Shown piece after piece: positions 25,732 to 36,697 of a stretch of DNA of 64,000 nt (position 1 is its first letter; every line of letters starts with the position of its first letter). Under the pieces are notes generated by a model, which was not told where the DNA came from, ran no database searches, and was given only the letters and a program-made list of their open reading frames with translations. The stretch covers positions 1,792,305-1,856,304 of the forward strand of contig NZ_LN913006.1 in NCBI RefSeq assembly GCF_001487165.1. Reading direction: 5' to 3'. Position numbers and translations under genes: made by a program. The DNA comes from Blautia massiliensis (ex Durand et al. 2017). GTDB taxonomy: Bacteria > Bacillota > Clostridia > Lachnospirales > Lachnospiraceae.

Positions 25732-26615
25732 TTTTCCGCCCCTCCTTTGTTCAGTAATGGAGAGTTCGCCTGCGCAAGTGCGGCAAGGATACTGTCTCTG
25801 GCTTCCTCCACCGTTGTGGCATCTGCATCCACATGCAGCCCATGTTCCTTCAGCGCATGCATGATATAAGTGATCTGCGGTGCGGCAAGTCCCATGGTTT
25901 CCAGTTCCTTATAATGGAAAAAAACCTTCTTCGGCTCATCATCAAATACAGCTTCTCCGTGATTCATAACAATGAGGCGCTCCACGTATTTCGCAATATC
26001 CTCCATGCTGTGGGAAACCAGAACAATGGTTATCCCTCGCACCTTATGAAGCTCTGCGATCTGATCCAGGATATCATCCCTGCCCTTCGGGTCAAGCCCT
26101 GCTGTGGGCTCGTCCAGGATCAGGATCTTCGGGTTCATGGCAAGAACCCCTGCAATAGCTACCCTTTTTTTCTGGCCTCCGGAAAGCTCAAAGGGTGATT
26201 TCTTGAAATTGGACTCTTTTACTCCAACCTGAGTCAGCGCCTGCTTCGCTTCTTTCTCTGCTTCTTCCCTGGAAAGTCCCTGATTCATAGGTCCGAAGCA
26301 TACATCCGAGATCACATCATTTTCAAACAGCTGATGCTCCGGGTACTGGAACACCAGACCAACCTCGCTGCGGAGCTGTTTCCGGTCATATTTCTCAGCC
26401 CACACATCTTCTCCGTTATACAGAACCTGGCCGGATGTTGGCTGTACCAGCGCATTCAGATGCTGGATCAGCGTGGATTTTCCGCTTCCTGTGTGTCCGA
26501 TGATCCCGATAAACTGGCCGTCCGGGATCACAAGGCTGACATCCTTCAGCGCATGGCTCTCATAGGCTGTCCCGGGGCTGTAGGTATAGGTTACATTTTT
26601 TAATTCGATTGACAT
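25728..26615 (-). CDS. ecfA2: ECF transporter ATPase EcfA2
   Basis: One of two ATPases of the ECF module (295 residues). Walker [11 protein letters not shown]-loop QYPEHQLFE, signature LSGGQKKR and Walker [14 protein letters not shown]. The QYPEHQLF form of the Q-loop distinguishes EcfA2. The gene overlaps EcfA1 by 16 bp and EcfT by 4 bp. Confidence 0.94.
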   Translation of the reverse strand: MSIELKNVTYTYSPGTAYESHALKDVSLVIPDGQFIGIIGHTGSGKSTLIQHLNALVQPTSGQVLYNGEDVWAEKYDRKQLRSEVGLVFQYPEHQLFENDVISDVCFGPMNQGLSREEAEKEAKQALTQVGVKESNFKKSPFELSGGQKKRVAIAGVLAMNPKILILDEPTAGLDPKGRDDILDQIAELHKVRGITIVLVSHSMEDIAKYVERLIVMNHGEAVFDDEPKKVFFHYKELETMGLAAPQITYIMHALKEHGLHVDADATTVEEARDSILAALAQANSPLLNKGGAEK

Positions 26616-27451
26616 AATGCGCTCACCAGCTCCTCTGTAGTCAGTATTCCATCCGGAACATCCACGCCGGATTTCTTCAGTTCATATGCAAGAAGTGTTA
26701 CCTGTGGTACATCCAGTCCATACGCCTTAAGGGTATCCACCTGGGAAAAGATCTCTTTGGGATTTCCCTGCATCACAACATTTCCGCTGTCCATGACATA
26801 AACACGGTCAGCATGGATCACTTCCTCCATGTAATGGGTGATCAGAATAACTGTTACCTTTTCCTTACGGTTCAGCTCCCGCACTGCCTCCAGGACTTCC
26901 TTTCTTCCGTTAGGATCCAGCATGGCGGTAGGCTCATCCAGAATGATGCACCGCGGGCGCATGGCCATCACGCCTGCAATAGCCACTCTCTGCTTCTGCC
27001 CTCCGGAAAGCTTGTTTGGGGACTGATAACGATAGGCTGTCATACCGACTTTTTCCAGGCTGTCATTCACCCGTTTCCAGATATCATCTGTAGGAACTCC
27101 CATATTTTCCGGACCAAATCCTACATCCTCTTCCACAACGGTTCCTATGATCTGGTTATCCGGATTCTGAAATACCATTCCTGCCTTCTGGCGTACCTTC
27201 CAGAGTTTGGTCTCTCTGGCGGTATCGATCCCGTCCACCAGCATCGTTCCCTCTGTTGGGATCAGAAGCGCATTCATATGCTTCGCCAGTGTGGATTTTC
27301 CGGATCCGTTATGTCCCAGAACTGCCACAAATTCTCCTGCTTTAATGTCCAGGTCCACATCATTGACTGCACGCTGCATGTCTACCACATTGCCGTCATC
27401 ATCGTATCTCTGATAGTCAAATCCCAGCTTAAGCGCCTTGATAATTCCCAT
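26600..27451 (-). CDS. ecfA1: ECF transporter ATPase EcfA1
   Basis: Second ATPase of the ECF module (283 residues). Walker [11 protein letters not shown]-loop [20 protein letters not shown], signature LSGGQKQR and Walker [14 protein letters not shown]. The NPDNQ motif is typical of EcfA1. It begins 14 nt after ysxC on the same strand. Confidence 0.94.
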   Translation of the reverse strand: MGIIKALKLGFDYQRYDDDGNVVDMQRAVNDVDLDIKAGEFVAVLGHNGSGKSTLAKHMNALLIPTEGTMLVDGIDTARETKLWKVRQKAGMVFQNPDNQIIGTVVEEDVGFGPENMGVPTDDIWKRVNDSLEKVGMTAYRYQSPNKLSGGQKQRVAIAGVMAMRPRCIILDEPTAMLDPNGRKEVLEAVRELNRKEKVTVILITHYMEEVIHADRVYVMDSGNVVMQGNPKEIFSQVDTLKAYGLDVPQVTLLAYELKKSGVDVPDGILTTEELVSALCQSN

Positions 27452-27465
27452 CTTTTCTGCTCTCC

Positions 27466-28077
27466 TTAATCCTCTGTAGCTGCCGGTTCACCAAGGCCGG
27501 TCAACTCATCGATCAGTGCCCATATCTCGTCTCTTCCCTGCTTCGTCTCCGCAGAAAACGAAAGGATCTTTCCCTCTTTCGGAAGGCCCAGTCCGATGCG
27601 GATCTCCTTCAGGCTTTTTGCCACCTGGCTGCGTTTCAGCTTATCAAGCTTGGTCGCGATGATCACCGGCTCATATCCGTTGTGACAGATCCAGTCATAC
27701 ATCTGCTTGTCATTGGCGGAAGGCTTGTGGCGGATATCCACCAGGAGAAAAACCGCACGGAGCTCTTTGGAATTATGAAGATAGCCCTCGATCATTTTTC
27801 CCCATTTTTCCTTCTCTGCCGCAGAAACCTTGGCGTAGCCGTAGCCCGGCAGGTCTACGAGATACATTGCTTCATTAATATTATAAAAATTGATCGTCTG
27901 TGTTTTTCCCGGCTGTGCGCTGGTTCTTGCCAGGGCCTTGCGGTTCATCAGACCATTGATCAGGGAGGATTTCCCTACATTTGATTTTCCCGCAAAAGCT
28001 ACCTCCGGCCTTCCTGTGTCCGGGATCTTGCTTGTGATGCCGCAGACGATATCCAGCGATACGTTTTTGATTACCAT
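27466..28077 (-). CDS. ysxC: Ribosome biogenesis GTP-binding protein YsxC/EngB
   Basis: Essential GTPase in 50S subunit assembly, 203 residues. G1 [11 protein letters not shown]3 [10 protein letters not shown]4 TKLDK and G5 SFSAETKQG are all present. Follows lon, an order shared with Bacillus (clpX-lon-ysxC). Confidence 0.95.
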   Translation of the reverse strand: MVIKNVSLDIVCGITSKIPDTGRPEVAFAGKSNVGKSSLINGLMNRKALARTSAQPGKTQTINFYNINEAMYLVDLPGYGYAKVSAAEKEKWGKMIEGYLHNSKELRAVFLLVDIRHKPSANDKQMYDWICHNGYEPVIIATKLDKLKRSQVAKSLKEIRIGLGLPKEGKILSFSAETKQGRDEIWALIDELTGLGEPAATED

Positions 28078-28099
28078 TCGTTATTCCTCCCTTTTCTTT

Positions 28100-28137
28100 T
28101 AAAAGCCCTGTCCTGAAGGTCAGGGCAGGGTTTTTCT
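28100..28137 (-). terminator. Hairpin between lon and ysxC
   Basis: AAGCCCTGTCCTG / CAGGGCAGGGTTTTT stem. The strongest T-run is on the plus side; on the minus strand the trailing tract is CTTTT. Partial termination is plausible. Confidence 0.5.
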
Positions 28138-28146
28138 GTTTTTTGT

Positions 28147-30459
28147 TTATGCAAGAGCTTCACCGAGAACTTCTTTCATGCTATCCACAAACCGGATATT
28201 CAGTCCCTGGATGATCTCTCTGTCCATCTCCTCGATATCCGGACGATTTTTCTCCGGAACAAGGACTTCCTTGATCCTGGCATATTTAGCTGCAAGCAGC
28301 TTCTCTTTCAGTCCGCCGATCGGAAGCACACGGCCTCTTAAGGTGATCTCACCGGTCATGGCAAGATCCGCACGTACCGGTTTTTCGATAATTGCAGACA
28401 GCATGGCAGTTGCCATTGTAATACCGGCAGACGGACCATCCTTCGGAACAGCACCCTCCGGGATATGTACATGCATATCATGCTTCTGGAAAAATTCCGG
28501 ATCGATCTCATATTGGTCAGAAACCGAACGGATATAGCTGATACCTGCCTGTGCAGATTCCTTCATCACATCTCCAAGCTGTCCGGTAAGAAGCAGCTCG
28601 CCTTTTCCGGGCATGATATTGACTTCGATCTGCAGGGTATCACCGCCTACCTGTGTCCATGCAAGACCGCGGGCGATCCCGATCTCATCCTTCTCATTGG
28701 CCATTAGATAGTTATATCGTTCTTTGCCAAGGAATCTGGAAATATTTCGGGATGTGACAACTACCTTATCCTTACCCTCTTCCATGATAGCACGTGCAGT
28801 TTTTCTGCAGATACGTCCGATGCTTCTCTCCAGAGAACGGACTCCTGCTTCCTTGGTATAATTGTTGATCAGCTTGCCAAGAGCTGCCGGCTGGATCACC
28901 AGCTTGCCTTCCGGAATACCGTTGATCTCCATCTGCTTCGGGATCAGATGTTCCCTTGCGATATGTTCCTTCTCATTTTCCGTATATCCCGGGATTTCCA
29001 TCAGCTCCATACGGTCAAGAAGAGGTCTCGGGATTCCCTGAACATCATTTGCAGTGGCAATAAACAGTACCTCGGAAAGATCCTGGGGAATCTCCACATA
29101 GTGATCATTGAACTTACTGTTCTGCTCCGGATCCAGAACCTCCAGAAGTGCTGCGGAGGTATCTCCTTTATAATCGCTGCTGGTCTTGTCGATCTCATCA
29201 AGAAGCATCAGCGGGTTGCTGACTCCGGCTTCCTTCAGTGCGACTGTGATCCTTCCTGGCATGGCACCGACGTAAGTCTTTCTGTGGCCACGGATCTCAG
29301 CCTCATCACGGACACCTCCAAGACAGATGCGGACGTATTTCTTGTTCATGGCCTCTGCCACAGAACGTGCAATGGAAGTTTTTCCGGTTCCCGGAGGTCC
29401 CACCAGACAGAGGATCGGACTCTTTCCCTTGTGGGTCAGCTTACGTACAGCAAGGAATTCCATGATACGTTCTTTGACCTCTTTCAGTCCGTAATGACCC
29501 TCTTCCAAAACCTTCCATGCGTTCTCAAGATCCTCGGAATCCTCGGATTTCTTATTCCACGGAAGTGCAAGAACGGTTTCCAGATAGCCTCTCTGCACCG
29601 TTGCCTCTGCAGCACTGGCTGCCATTCCTTTAAAACGGCTGATCTCCTTGGAAATCTTCTCTTTTACTTCATCAGATGCATCCAGCTCCTTCAGCTGTTT
29701 TTTAAATTCATCGATATCATCAGCAGTATTCTCCTCGCCCAGCTCCTCACGGATGGTTTTCAGCTGTTCCCGGAGGATATACTCTCTCTGATTCTTGTCG
29801 ATATGGGATTTCACCTTGCGCTGAAGATCTTTGGTGATATGGATCACCTCGATCTCGCTGCCAAGAAGCGCTCCAAGGATCTCATAACGGTCATTCAAAG
29901 ACACTGCTTCCAGAAGCTTCTGCTTGTTCTGATACGCCATCGGAAGATTTACTGCGATCTGGTCGATGGTTTCCTGCACATCTTCGATGTTCATGATCTG
30001 GGTTACCAGATCCTTGCTTACTTTTCCGCTTTCTCTGCAGTATCTCTGAAAAAGCTCCCGGATGCTGCGAAGCATGGCGTCCTTTACCGGTTCCGGGTAA
30101 TCCTCTTCCTGTGCCGTAACGATCTCGCATTCCGCCTTCAGATATGGTTCCTCCTGCTCCAGGCCCAGAACCTCTGCCCTGTCCAGTCCCTCTACCAGAA
30201 CCCGGTAAAGATCCTGCGGAAGCTTCACCACCTGCTTGATATAAGCGACGGTTCCTACCTGATACAGATCCGTAAGTTCCGGTATTTCCACCTCAGGATC
30301 CTTCTGTGTCAGCAGAAAGATCTTCTGGTCATGGAGCATGGCTGCTTCCACGGCACGGATAGATTTCTCCCTGCTCACATCAAAGTGTACGATCATATCC
30401 GGAAGGACTGTAGTCCCACGGAGAGCGATCATTGGCAATATATTGACCTGATTTGTCAT
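28147..30459 (-). CDS. lon: ATP-dependent protease Lon
   Basis: AAA+ serine protease of 770 residues that degrades misfolded and regulatory proteins. The N-terminal substrate domain begins [14 protein letters not shown]. The AAA+ module has [11 protein letters not shown] and LMLLDEIDK. The protease domain has catalytic Ser in KDGPSAGIT and Lys in [13 protein letters not shown]. LonA type, cytoplasmic. Lies 17 nt after clpX. Confidence 0.96.
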   Translation of the reverse strand: MTNQVNILPMIALRGTTVLPDMIVHFDVSREKSIRAVEAAMLHDQKIFLLTQKDPEVEIPELTDLYQVGTVAYIKQVVKLPQDLYRVLVEGLDRAEVLGLEQEEPYLKAECEIVTAQEEDYPEPVKDAMLRSIRELFQRYCRESGKVSKDLVTQIMNIEDVQETIDQIAVNLPMAYQNKQKLLEAVSLNDRYEILGALLGSEIEVIHITKDLQRKVKSHIDKNQREYILREQLKTIREELGEENTADDIDEFKKQLKELDASDEVKEKISKEISRFKGMAASAAEATVQRGYLETVLALPWNKKSEDSEDLENAWKVLEEGHYGLKEVKERIMEFLAVRKLTHKGKSPILCLVGPPGTGKTSIARSVAEAMNKKYVRICLGGVRDEAEIRGHRKTYVGAMPGRITVALKEAGVSNPLMLLDEIDKTSSDYKGDTSAALLEVLDPEQNSKFNDHYVEIPQDLSEVLFIATANDVQGIPRPLLDRMELMEIPGYTENEKEHIAREHLIPKQMEINGIPEGKLVIQPAALGKLINNYTKEAGVRSLERSIGRICRKTARAIMEEGKDKVVVTSRNISRFLGKERYNYLMANEKDEIGIARGLAWTQVGGDTLQIEVNIMPGKGELLLTGQLGDVMKESAQAGISYIRSVSDQYEIDPEFFQKHDMHVHIPEGAVPKDGPSAGITMATAMLSAIIEKPVRADLAMTGEITLRGRVLPIGGLKEKLLAAKYARIKEVLVPEKNRPDIEEMDREIIQGLNIRFVDSMKEVLGEALA

Positions 30460-30476
30460 TTATGTCATTCCCTTCA

Positions 30477-31790
30477 TCAAGCTGTTTCCGGCTTGCCTTT
30501 CTTTTTCGAACGGGATGTTTTGCGTCCTGCTTTTTTTGCAGGAGTCTTGGCCTCCCCGTGGATGATCTCCGGCTCTCCGGTTCCCTCCACTGCCTCTTTT
30601 GTGACGATACACTTACGGATGGTGTCGTCCGATGGTGTCTTGTACATCAGATCCATCAGGGTATGCTCCATGATGGCACGAAGTCCTCTGGCACCTGTTT
30701 TTCTCTCAAGAGATTTCCGGGCAACTGTCTCAAGTGCTTCATCCTGGAACTCAAGCTGCACGCCATCCAGCTCAAAAAGCTTGTCGTACTGTTTTGTGAG
30801 GGAATTCTTAGGCTCCTTCAGAATACGGATCAGTGCTTCTTCATCCAGAGAATCCAAGGTTACCACGACCGGAACTCGTCCGATAAACTCCGGGATCAGA
30901 CCAAATTTAATAAAGTCCTCCGGCATAACCTCCTTCAGAACTTCGCCCACATTGCGGTCTTCCTTTTCGGAAACCTCCGCCCCGAAACCAATGGATTTGG
31001 TATCCTGTCTTGCCTCGATGATCTTCTCCAGTCCGTCAAAAGCACCACCGCAAATGAACAGGATGTTTGTAGTATCGATCTGGATAAATTCCTGATGAGG
31101 ATGCTTTCTTCCTCCCTGAGGAGGTACGCTTGCAACGGTTCCTTCCAGAATTTTCAGAAGTGCCTGCTGTACGCCCTCACCGGACACATCTCTGGTGATG
31201 GAGGTATTCTCGGATTTTCTTGTGATCTTATCGATCTCATCGATATAGATGATCCCGTACTGGGCACGCTCAATATCGTAATCGGCTGCCTGAATGATCT
31301 TCAGAAGAATGTTCTCAACATCCTCGCCAACATAACCTGCCTCTGTGAGAGTAGTGGCATCTGCGATGGCAAAAGGAACATTCAGCAGTCTTGCCAGTGT
31401 CTGTGCAAGAAGTGTCTTACCGGAACCGGTCGGACCAAGCATCAGGATATTACTCTTCTGCAGCTCCACGTCCAGGTTTCTTGAAGCAAGAATCCTCTTG
31501 TAATGATTGTAAACAGCTACGGAAAGTGCCTTCTTGGCATCATCCTGTCCGATCACATACTCATCCAGGATACTGTGGATCTCTTCCGGTTTCAGAAGGT
31601 TGATCCCTGTTTCATAATCTGCCTCATGATCATACATACTGAATTCTTCTTCCATGATCTCGGAGCAGATCCCGATACATTCATCACAAATATATGCTCC
31701 ATCCGGACCTGCGATCAGCTTGCGTACCTGATCTTCAGTCTTATGGCAAAAGGAGCATCTTACCTTTCCTTCTTTTACTTTATCTGCCAT
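30477..31790 (-). CDS. clpX: ATP-dependent Clp protease ATP-binding subunit ClpX
   Basis: Unfoldase of the ClpXP protease, about 437 residues. The N-terminal zinc finger (CSFC...CDEC) is followed by Walker A GPTGSGKT, pore loop EAGYVGED and Walker [11 protein letters not shown] start at the ATG before [11 protein letters not shown], consistent with the family; a longer frame adds 16 unlikely residues. The C-terminus ends in a Lys/Ser-rich tail ([14 protein letters not shown]) beyond the usual end. Confidence 0.95.
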   Translation of the reverse strand: MADKVKEGKVRCSFCHKTEDQVRKLIAGPDGAYICDECIGICSEIMEEEFSMYDHEADYETGINLLKPEEIHSILDEYVIGQDDAKKALSVAVYNHYKRILASRNLDVELQKSNILMLGPTGSGKTLLAQTLARLLNVPFAIADATTLTEAGYVGEDVENILLKIIQAADYDIERAQYGIIYIDEIDKITRKSENTSITRDVSGEGVQQALLKILEGTVASVPPQGGRKHPHQEFIQIDTTNILFICGGAFDGLEKIIEARQDTKSIGFGAEVSEKEDRNVGEVLKEVMPEDFIKFGLIPEFIGRVPVVVTLDSLDEEALIRILKEPKNSLTKQYDKLFELDGVQLEFQDEALETVARKSLERKTGARGLRAIMEHTLMDLMYKTPSDDTIRKCIVTKEAVEGTGEPEIIHGEAKTPAKKAGRKTSRSKKKGKPETA

Positions 31791-31865
31791 ATCTTTTTGT
31801 TTCCTTTCTAAGCGTAAATGTCCGTCTCTCGCAGACATTTAAAATTCCTTTTTAAAGCAAGATAA

Positions 31866-31893
31866 GACTCCTGTGTCTTTACAGGAGTCTTTT
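31866..31893 (-). terminator. Terminator or attenuator between clpP and clpX
   Basis: AGACTCCTGT / ACAGGAGTCT stem with a 6-nt loop. On the minus strand a short T-rich tract follows. Confidence 0.6.
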
Positions 31894-31901
31894 CTTACGC
31901 A

Positions 31902-32483
31902 TTATTTGTGGATCACAACACCGTCGATCAGGCCGTATGCCTTAGCTTCTTCCGCTGTCATATAGTTGTCACGGTCAGTATCTTTTTCCACAATCTCAAG
32001 AGGCTGTCCGGTATTCGCAGAAAGAATCTCGTTCAGCTTCTTTTTGGTTTTTGCGATCTGGTCAGCTACGATCTGGATCTCTGTAGCCTGCCCCTGTGCA
32101 CCGCCTGATGGCTGATGGATCATGATCGTCGAATTCGGCAGTGCATATCTCTTGCCTTTGGCACCGGAGGACAGGAGGAAAGCTCCCATGCTGGCTGCCA
32201 TTCCAAGGCAGATCGTAGATACATCGCACTTGATATACTGCATTGTATCATAAATTGCCATTCCGGCAGTTACAGAACCACCCGGGCTGTTAATATAAAG
32301 CTGGATATCCTTGGAAGGATCTTCTGCTTCCAGGAAGAGAAGCTGCGCAACGATCAGGTTTGCACTGACATCGTTTACCTCTTCTCCAAGGAAAATGATT
32401 CGGTCCTTAAGAAGTCTTGAATAGATATCATAACTTCTTTCTCCTCTGCTGGTCTGCTCAATGACGTAAGGTACTAAACTCAT
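31902..32483 (-). CDS. clpP: ATP-dependent Clp protease proteolytic subunit ClpP
   Basis: Serine peptidase subunit of ClpXP/ClpCP, about 193 residues. Catalytic Ser in GMAASMGAF, His in MIHQPSGG and Asp in [10 protein letters not shown] use the ATG of [10 protein letters not shown] because GGAGGG lies 6 nt upstream. Follows tig by 24 nt and precedes clpX, forming a protein-folding and degradation cluster. Confidence 0.96.
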   Translation of the reverse strand: MSLVPYVIEQTSRGERSYDIYSRLLKDRIIFLGEEVNDVSANLIVAQLLFLEAEDPSKDIQLYINSPGGSVTAGMAIYDTMQYIKCDVSTICLGMAASMGAFLLSSGAKGKRYALPNSTIMIHQPSGGAQGQATEIQIVADQIAKTKKKLNEILSANTGQPLEIVEKDTDRDNYMTAEEAKAYGLIDGVVIHK

Positions 32484-32507
32484 TTTGCCCTCCATTTCCG
32501 AGGTTTA

Positions 32508-33794
32508 TTACGCCTCTACAGCTGCATCGGCAACTAATGTAACAGCTTTCTGAACAGCCATATCTTTCTTCATCTGCTCCATCTCGTTCTCACCGATGAG
32601 ATCTTTTAATTTGTCTGCTTCCATCTTGTACATCTCTGCCATCTTGGAGATCTCTTCGTTAACTTCTTCCTCTGTTGGCTGGATGTTCTCTACCTCAGCG
32701 ATCTTCTCAAGAACAAGTCTTGTCTGGATTCTCTTAAGAGCCTGTGGCTTCATGTCTTCCATCATCTTGTCAACGCTCTGGCCTGTGAACTGGAAGTACT
32801 GCTCCATGGAAAGACCCTGGGACTGCATTCTTCTTGCGAAATCGTCAAGCATCTGACGTGTCTGTGTCTCGATCATTGCCTCCGGAATATCCATCTGTGC
32901 ATTCTCGATCACTTTATCTACTGCTGCGTCTTCTTTTGCACGACGTGCATCTTCTGCTTTCTTCTCTGTCAGGTTCTTCTTAACGTCTTCCTTGTACTCA
33001 GCAAGTGTATCAAACTCAGATACATCCTTAGCAAAGTCATCGTCAAGCTCCGGAAGCTCTTTTGCTTCGATCTTCTTAACATCGCACTGGAATACAGCTT
33101 CTTTGCCAGCCAGCTCTTTTGCCTGATACTCCTCTGGGAATGTAACCTTAACTTCTACGTGATCACCTGTGTTAGCACCAACAAGCTGCTCCTCGAATCC
33201 CGGGATGAAGGTGTTGGATCCAAGTGTCAGCGGATAGTCTGTTCCTTTACCGCCCTCGAATGCCTCACCATCTACGAAGCCCTCGAAATCGATAGTTGCT
33301 GTATCGCCGTTCTGTGCTGCACGATCCTCAACTGTGATGGTTCTGGAGTTTTTCTCCTGCTCTTTCTTAAGCTCAGCCTCAACTTCCTCGTCTGTTACCT
33401 CTGTCTCAGACTTCGGAACCTCAAGTCCTTTATAGTCACCAAGAGTTACCTCTGGTTTAGTAGCTACTTCTGCTGTAAAGATAAATGGTTTGCCAGGCTC
33501 AACCTGTGTTACATCGATCTTAGGCTGGGAAACGATCTCAAGATCACACTCAGCAAGTGCTTTGCTGTAATGCTCAGGGATCAGAGCGTTTGCAGCGTCC
33601 TCAAGGAATACTCCCTTTCCGTACATCTGCTCGATCATTTTTCTTGGAGCTTTTCCTTTACGGAATCCCGGAATAGAAATTCTGCCTTTTGCTTTCTGAT
33701 ATGCATTCTGCATTGCTTTGTCAAGATCCTCGGCGGAAACCTCGATTGTAAGTTTCGCCATGTTTTTCTCCATTTTCTCCACCTGTAAACTCAT
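32508..33794 (-). CDS. tig: Trigger factor
   Basis: Ribosome-associated chaperone and peptidyl-prolyl isomerase, 428 residues. The ribosome-binding signature appears as GFRKGKAPRKMIE near residue 44. The PPIase domain (about 150-245) contains NGDTATIDFEGFVDGEAFEGG, and the C-terminal helical chaperone arms follow. AAGGAGGAAC site before the ATG. First gene of the tig-clpP-clpX-lon stretch. Confidence 0.95.
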   Translation of the reverse strand: MSLQVEKMEKNMAKLTIEVSAEDLDKAMQNAYQKAKGRISIPGFRKGKAPRKMIEQMYGKGVFLEDAANALIPEHYSKALAECDLEIVSQPKIDVTQVEPGKPFIFTAEVATKPEVTLGDYKGLEVPKSETEVTDEEVEAELKKEQEKNSRTITVEDRAAQNGDTATIDFEGFVDGEAFEGGKGTDYPLTLGSNTFIPGFEEQLVGANTGDHVEVKVTFPEEYQAKELAGKEAVFQCDVKKIEAKELPELDDDFAKDVSEFDTLAEYKEDVKKNLTEKKAEDARRAKEDAAVDKVIENAQMDIPEAMIETQTRQMLDDFARRMQSQGLSMEQYFQFTGQSVDKMMEDMKPQALKRIQTRLVLEKIAEVENIQPTEEEVNEEISKMAEMYKMEADKLKDLIGENEMEQMKKDMAVQKAVTLVADAAVEA

Positions 33795-33950
33795 GTTTCT
33801 TGTTCCTCCTTAATCATATCGAGTAAATACCTTATATAAAATAGTTAACACTCGCATTATATATTTACAGTCATTTCTGTAGTATAGCATAACCACTGTA
33901 AAAACGCCAGTATTTTTTTCAGTTTTCCATATGCCCCCACAGGGCATTTC

Positions 33951-35231
33951 TCAGCTGCCCACGTCCTCAATGTCAAAGTAATTTTCTGTCTTTCTTATGT
34001 TGTTAAGACAAAATGTAAAAATCCTTTTATAAGTTTTAGGCGTATAATGAACACCATCGTCTGTACCGTCTCCCGTATTGGATACAGTACCATATCCGGT
34101 CCGCATCAGATAACTGTAAACATCAATATAGTGGTACTGACTTCCAAGCTCACCGGCAAGACCGCTGTTAAAAGTCCGGACATCCTCACATTTACGATTC
34201 TTGGTACTTCCCTTTTCCCCTCCATTGATCGGATTCACAGACATATAATACAGACTGCAGTTTTTCATGGAAAGCTTTGTTCCCAGCTTTTTCATATAAG
34301 ACACGTACTGTGAGAGTCTATCATTCAGATCCTGTTTTCCGTTAATATCTCTGAGATCATTGATACCATGATTAAACACCACTGCGATCTTTGCGTATTT
34401 TTCATTTTTACGACATTTTTCTATTTCTTTCAAAAGAGCCTGTGCGCCCGTTGACTTCAGCCAGCCCAGTTCCGTATTAGAACAGCATACAAAGCTGACA
34501 TGGCTGTCCACATACTCCTTTCCAAACTGTTCGTACAATACCTTCTGAAGACCATATGTCCTGGAATCTCCCACGAAGATGATCCTTTCGTAATTCTCAG
34601 GATAATGAAAGCTGTTCCTGACCAGATTCGGTTCCTGATACCGCCAGAATCTCACCGCATAGAGATGCATGGTCCCACTGACTGTGATCACCTGTCCGGC
34701 TTCATACCTTGGTGCGGTCTTCTGACCTGCCCTGGTAGACCATCCAAGGAATGTATAATTCTCTTCATTGGCCATCACCGGTAGTTTCAGTTTTCCGCTT
34801 GGAGCCTGGATGATCTTGTAGATATCTCCGTCATTCCTGTGCAGGATCAGTTTGGGATTGTTCTTCTTTTTTATCACTGCATAAAACGTTACATTTCTTT
34901 TTACAAAATATTTTTTTCCCGGCTTATATCCTGCCTCCGCTCCTCCTTTTTTCAGAGACCATCCTTCTGCCTGATATCCTGCTGGGACCTGCGGCACTTT
35001 GGGAATCGTGATCATGGAACCATATTTCTGTTTCTTTTCCAATTTTTTATATATAGCAGAGGAGGCTCCTCCGCCTGACCTGAAAGATACGGAATACACT
35101 TTTTTGCAAGCATTCCCGAATGTATCATCCGACCAGTCAAAGCCGGCAGCTGACACCAAATTTCCTGTGGCTGTCATCAGTATAACAAAAAGCGCCACTA
35201 CCCACAGGACCTGTTTCATCTCTTTTTTCAT
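33951..35231 (-). CDS. Secreted SGNH-family hydrolase with InlB-like repeats
   Basis: Exported esterase-like protein of 426 residues. A signal segment (about 7-28, WVVALFVILMTATGNLVSAAG) is followed by two repeats of the Listeria-Bacteroides/InlB B-repeat type (GYQAEGWSLKKGG...GYKPGKKYFVKRNVTFYAV; YTFLGWSTRAGQ...YEAGQVITVSGTMHLYAV). The C-terminal SGNH domain shows the nucleophile in FVGDSRTYG, Asn/Gly in NHGINDLR and the catalytic Asp/His in DDGVHYT. It probably de-acylates a surface glycan; substrate unknown. The start overlaps the DJ-1 gene stop by ATGA. Confidence 0.8.
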   Translation of the reverse strand: MKKEMKQVLWVVALFVILMTATGNLVSAAGFDWSDDTFGNACKKVYSVSFRSGGGASSAIYKKLEKKQKYGSMITIPKVPQVPAGYQAEGWSLKKGGAEAGYKPGKKYFVKRNVTFYAVIKKKNNPKLILHRNDGDIYKIIQAPSGKLKLPVMANEENYTFLGWSTRAGQKTAPRYEAGQVITVSGTMHLYAVRFWRYQEPNLVRNSFHYPENYERIIFVGDSRTYGLQKVLYEQFGKEYVDSHVSFVCCSNTELGWLKSTGAQALLKEIEKCRKNEKYAKIAVVFNHGINDLRDINGKQDLNDRLSQYVSYMKKLGTKLSMKNCSLYYMSVNPINGGEKGSTKNRKCEDVRTFNSGLAGELGSQYHYIDVYSYLMRTGYGTVSNTGDGTDDGVHYTPKTYKRIFTFCLNNIRKTENYFDIEDVGS

Positions 35232-35782
35232 GCTCTTACATACACCACCGATTCAGCGATCTCTTCTGCCTTTGCGCTTCCCTCCAGCTGTCCGATCAGG
35301 GAAAGGCTGAAATCGATGGCTGTTCCAAGGCCTCTGCTGGTAGTTACATTTCCATCTACCACTACAGGCTCCAGAGATGTTCTGGCACTTTTAAGCTGTT
35401 CCATAACAGATGGGTACGATGTAGCATTTCTGCCTTTCAGGAATCCAAGTCTCTCGAATATACCTGGTGCCGCACAGATAGCTGCTACCTTGCCACCATT
35501 CTGATAGAAATCTGTCAGAAGCTCAGTCAGCGGTTTATATTCCTCCAGATATTTTGTTCCCGGCATTCCTCCCGGAATTACAAGCATATCCGCATCGGAA
35601 AAATCACATTCTCCAAAGGTACGGTCTGTAAGAAGATCGATCCCATGAGAGGTTCTGATCTCTTTTGTCTCTTTGATAGATACTGTCTGGATGTCGATCC
35701 CGGCTCTTCTCATCAGATCTACCACGGTCAGTCCTTCAATATCTTCAAAACCATCTGCGAAAAAAATATATACTTTACTCAT
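35228..35782 (-). CDS. DJ-1/PfpI family protein
   Basis: Cytoplasmic protein of about 184 residues. It begins KVYIFFADGFEDIEGLTVVDLMRRAG with the conserved Glu of the family, and has the nucleophile elbow AAICAAPGIF (Cys). It resembles YajL/ThiJ-like 4-methyl-5(beta-hydroxyethyl)-thiazole phosphate synthesis annotations, now viewed as deglycase or stress proteins. I chose the ATG before SKVYIFF; longer frames add 38 unlikely residues. Stop overlaps the secreted hydrolase start, though the functional link is unclear. Confidence 0.85.
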   Translation of the reverse strand: MSKVYIFFADGFEDIEGLTVVDLMRRAGIDIQTVSIKETKEIRTSHGIDLLTDRTFGECDFSDADMLVIPGGMPGTKYLEEYKPLTELLTDFYQNGGKVAAICAAPGIFERLGFLKGRNATSYPSVMEQLKSARTSLEPVVVDGNVTTSRGLGTAIDFSLSLIGQLEGSAKAEEIAESVVYVRA

Positions 35783-35967
35783 GATCCTGTTCATCCTTTC
35801 TTTTATAAAATCCATAAATATTTTCTGTATTCCCCATTCCCTTCCATAATGCTTTTTCCATCTGAAAATGTCAAGAAATTTCAACAGATATGCCATTGCA
35901 AATCCTGTTTTTTTCCTGTAGACTGAACATAATATCTTTTCATTTCACAAATCCGGAGGTTTTTTAT

Positions 35968-36450
35968 ATGGAGATCGAACGTAAATTTCTGATCCGGAAG
36001 GATGACCTTCCGCAGGATCTGGCTTCTTATCCCTGCCACAGGATCGAGCAGGGGTATCTTTGCACTTCCCCTGTCGTCCGCATCCGCCGGCAGGATGATG
36101 ACTATTTTCTTACTTACAAATCCAGGGGTCTCATGAGCCGTGAAGAATATAATCTTCCGCTCACCGTTGAAGCCTATGAGCATCTGAAGCCTAAAGCAGA
36201 CGGTATCCTCATTACCAAGGACCGCTATGTGATCCCGGAAAAAGACGGACTTTTTATTGAACTGGATGTGTTCCACGGAGAATACGAGGGAGTTCTTCTG
36301 GCTGAGGTGGAATTTCCTACAGAGGAAGCCGCCAATGCCTACACTGCGCCGGACTGGTTCGGAGAAGATGTAACTTATTCCACCAGATATCATAACAGTA
36401 CCATGAGCCAGGGCTGGCAGAGCGATTACTGTTCACTCCGTTCTCAGTAA
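35968..36450 (+). CDS. CYTH domain protein (triphosphatase/adenylate cyclase-like)
   Basis: Protein of 160 residues beginning with the CYTH signature EIERKFLI. Basic and acidic residues lining the tunnel are visible: VRIRRQDD, LTYKSRG, EYNLP, ITKDRYVIP and ELDVFHG. Such proteins hydrolyse inorganic triphosphate or other triphosphorylated substrates with metals. The ATG has a GGAGG site about 10 nt upstream, and an upstream extension of 26 codons lacks family similarity. Confidence 0.88.
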   Translation: MEIERKFLIRKDDLPQDLASYPCHRIEQGYLCTSPVVRIRRQDDDYFLTYKSRGLMSREEYNLPLTVEAYEHLKPKADGILITKDRYVIPEKDGLFIELDVFHGEYEGVLLAEVEFPTEEAANAYTAPDWFGEDVTYSTRYHNSTMSQGWQSDYCSLRSQ

Positions 36451-36519
36451 CACGCTTCGCGGAATATTACCACTGAACAGTAACGCAGAGCGATCACTGA
36501 CTGGTATCGTAAATCGCAC

Positions 36520-36547
36520 TTGTATTTCTTATTTCAGGTGCTATAAT
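36520..36547 (+). promoter_or_regulatory. Promoter of tRNA-Gly
   Basis: TTGTAT (36520-36525), 16-bp spacer, TATAAT (36542-36547), 11 nt before the tRNA. Confidence 0.65.
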
Positions 36548-36558
36548 TAGTAATGCAG

Positions 36559-36629
36559 GCAGATATAGTTCATCGGTAGAACATCAGCTTCCCAAGCTGA
36601 GGAGGCGGGTTCGATTCCCGTTATCTGCT
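36559..36629 (+). tRNA. tRNA-Gly (anticodon CCC)
   Basis: A 71-nt cloverleaf: acceptor GCAGATA/TATCTGC, D arm AGTTCATCGGTAGAACA, anticodon stem CAGC/GCTG with loop TTCCCAA (anticodon CCC), T arm CGGGTTCGATTCCCG. CCA is not encoded. Confidence 0.92.
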
Positions 36630-36643
36630 TTCATTGCCAAAGA

Positions 36644-36671
36644 GGGCACGCAGTCAGGCGTGTCCTTTTTT
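36644..36671 (+). terminator. Terminator after tRNA-Gly
   Basis: GGGCACGC / GCGTGTCC stem with 6-nt loop and T6 run, between the tRNA and proC. Confidence 0.8.
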
Positions 36672-36697
36672 ATAAATTTCAAGGAGGATTTTTGTTT

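Noticed and set aside
28948..31095. A long plus-strand frame over lon and clpX
   Set aside because: Both minus-strand genes are certain by motifs; the plus frame shows no family features and is low complexity in Leu/Phe/Ser.
35881..36393. Minus-strand frame opposite the CYTH gene
   Set aside because: Shadow of the CYTH frame on the plus strand, no ribosome site.
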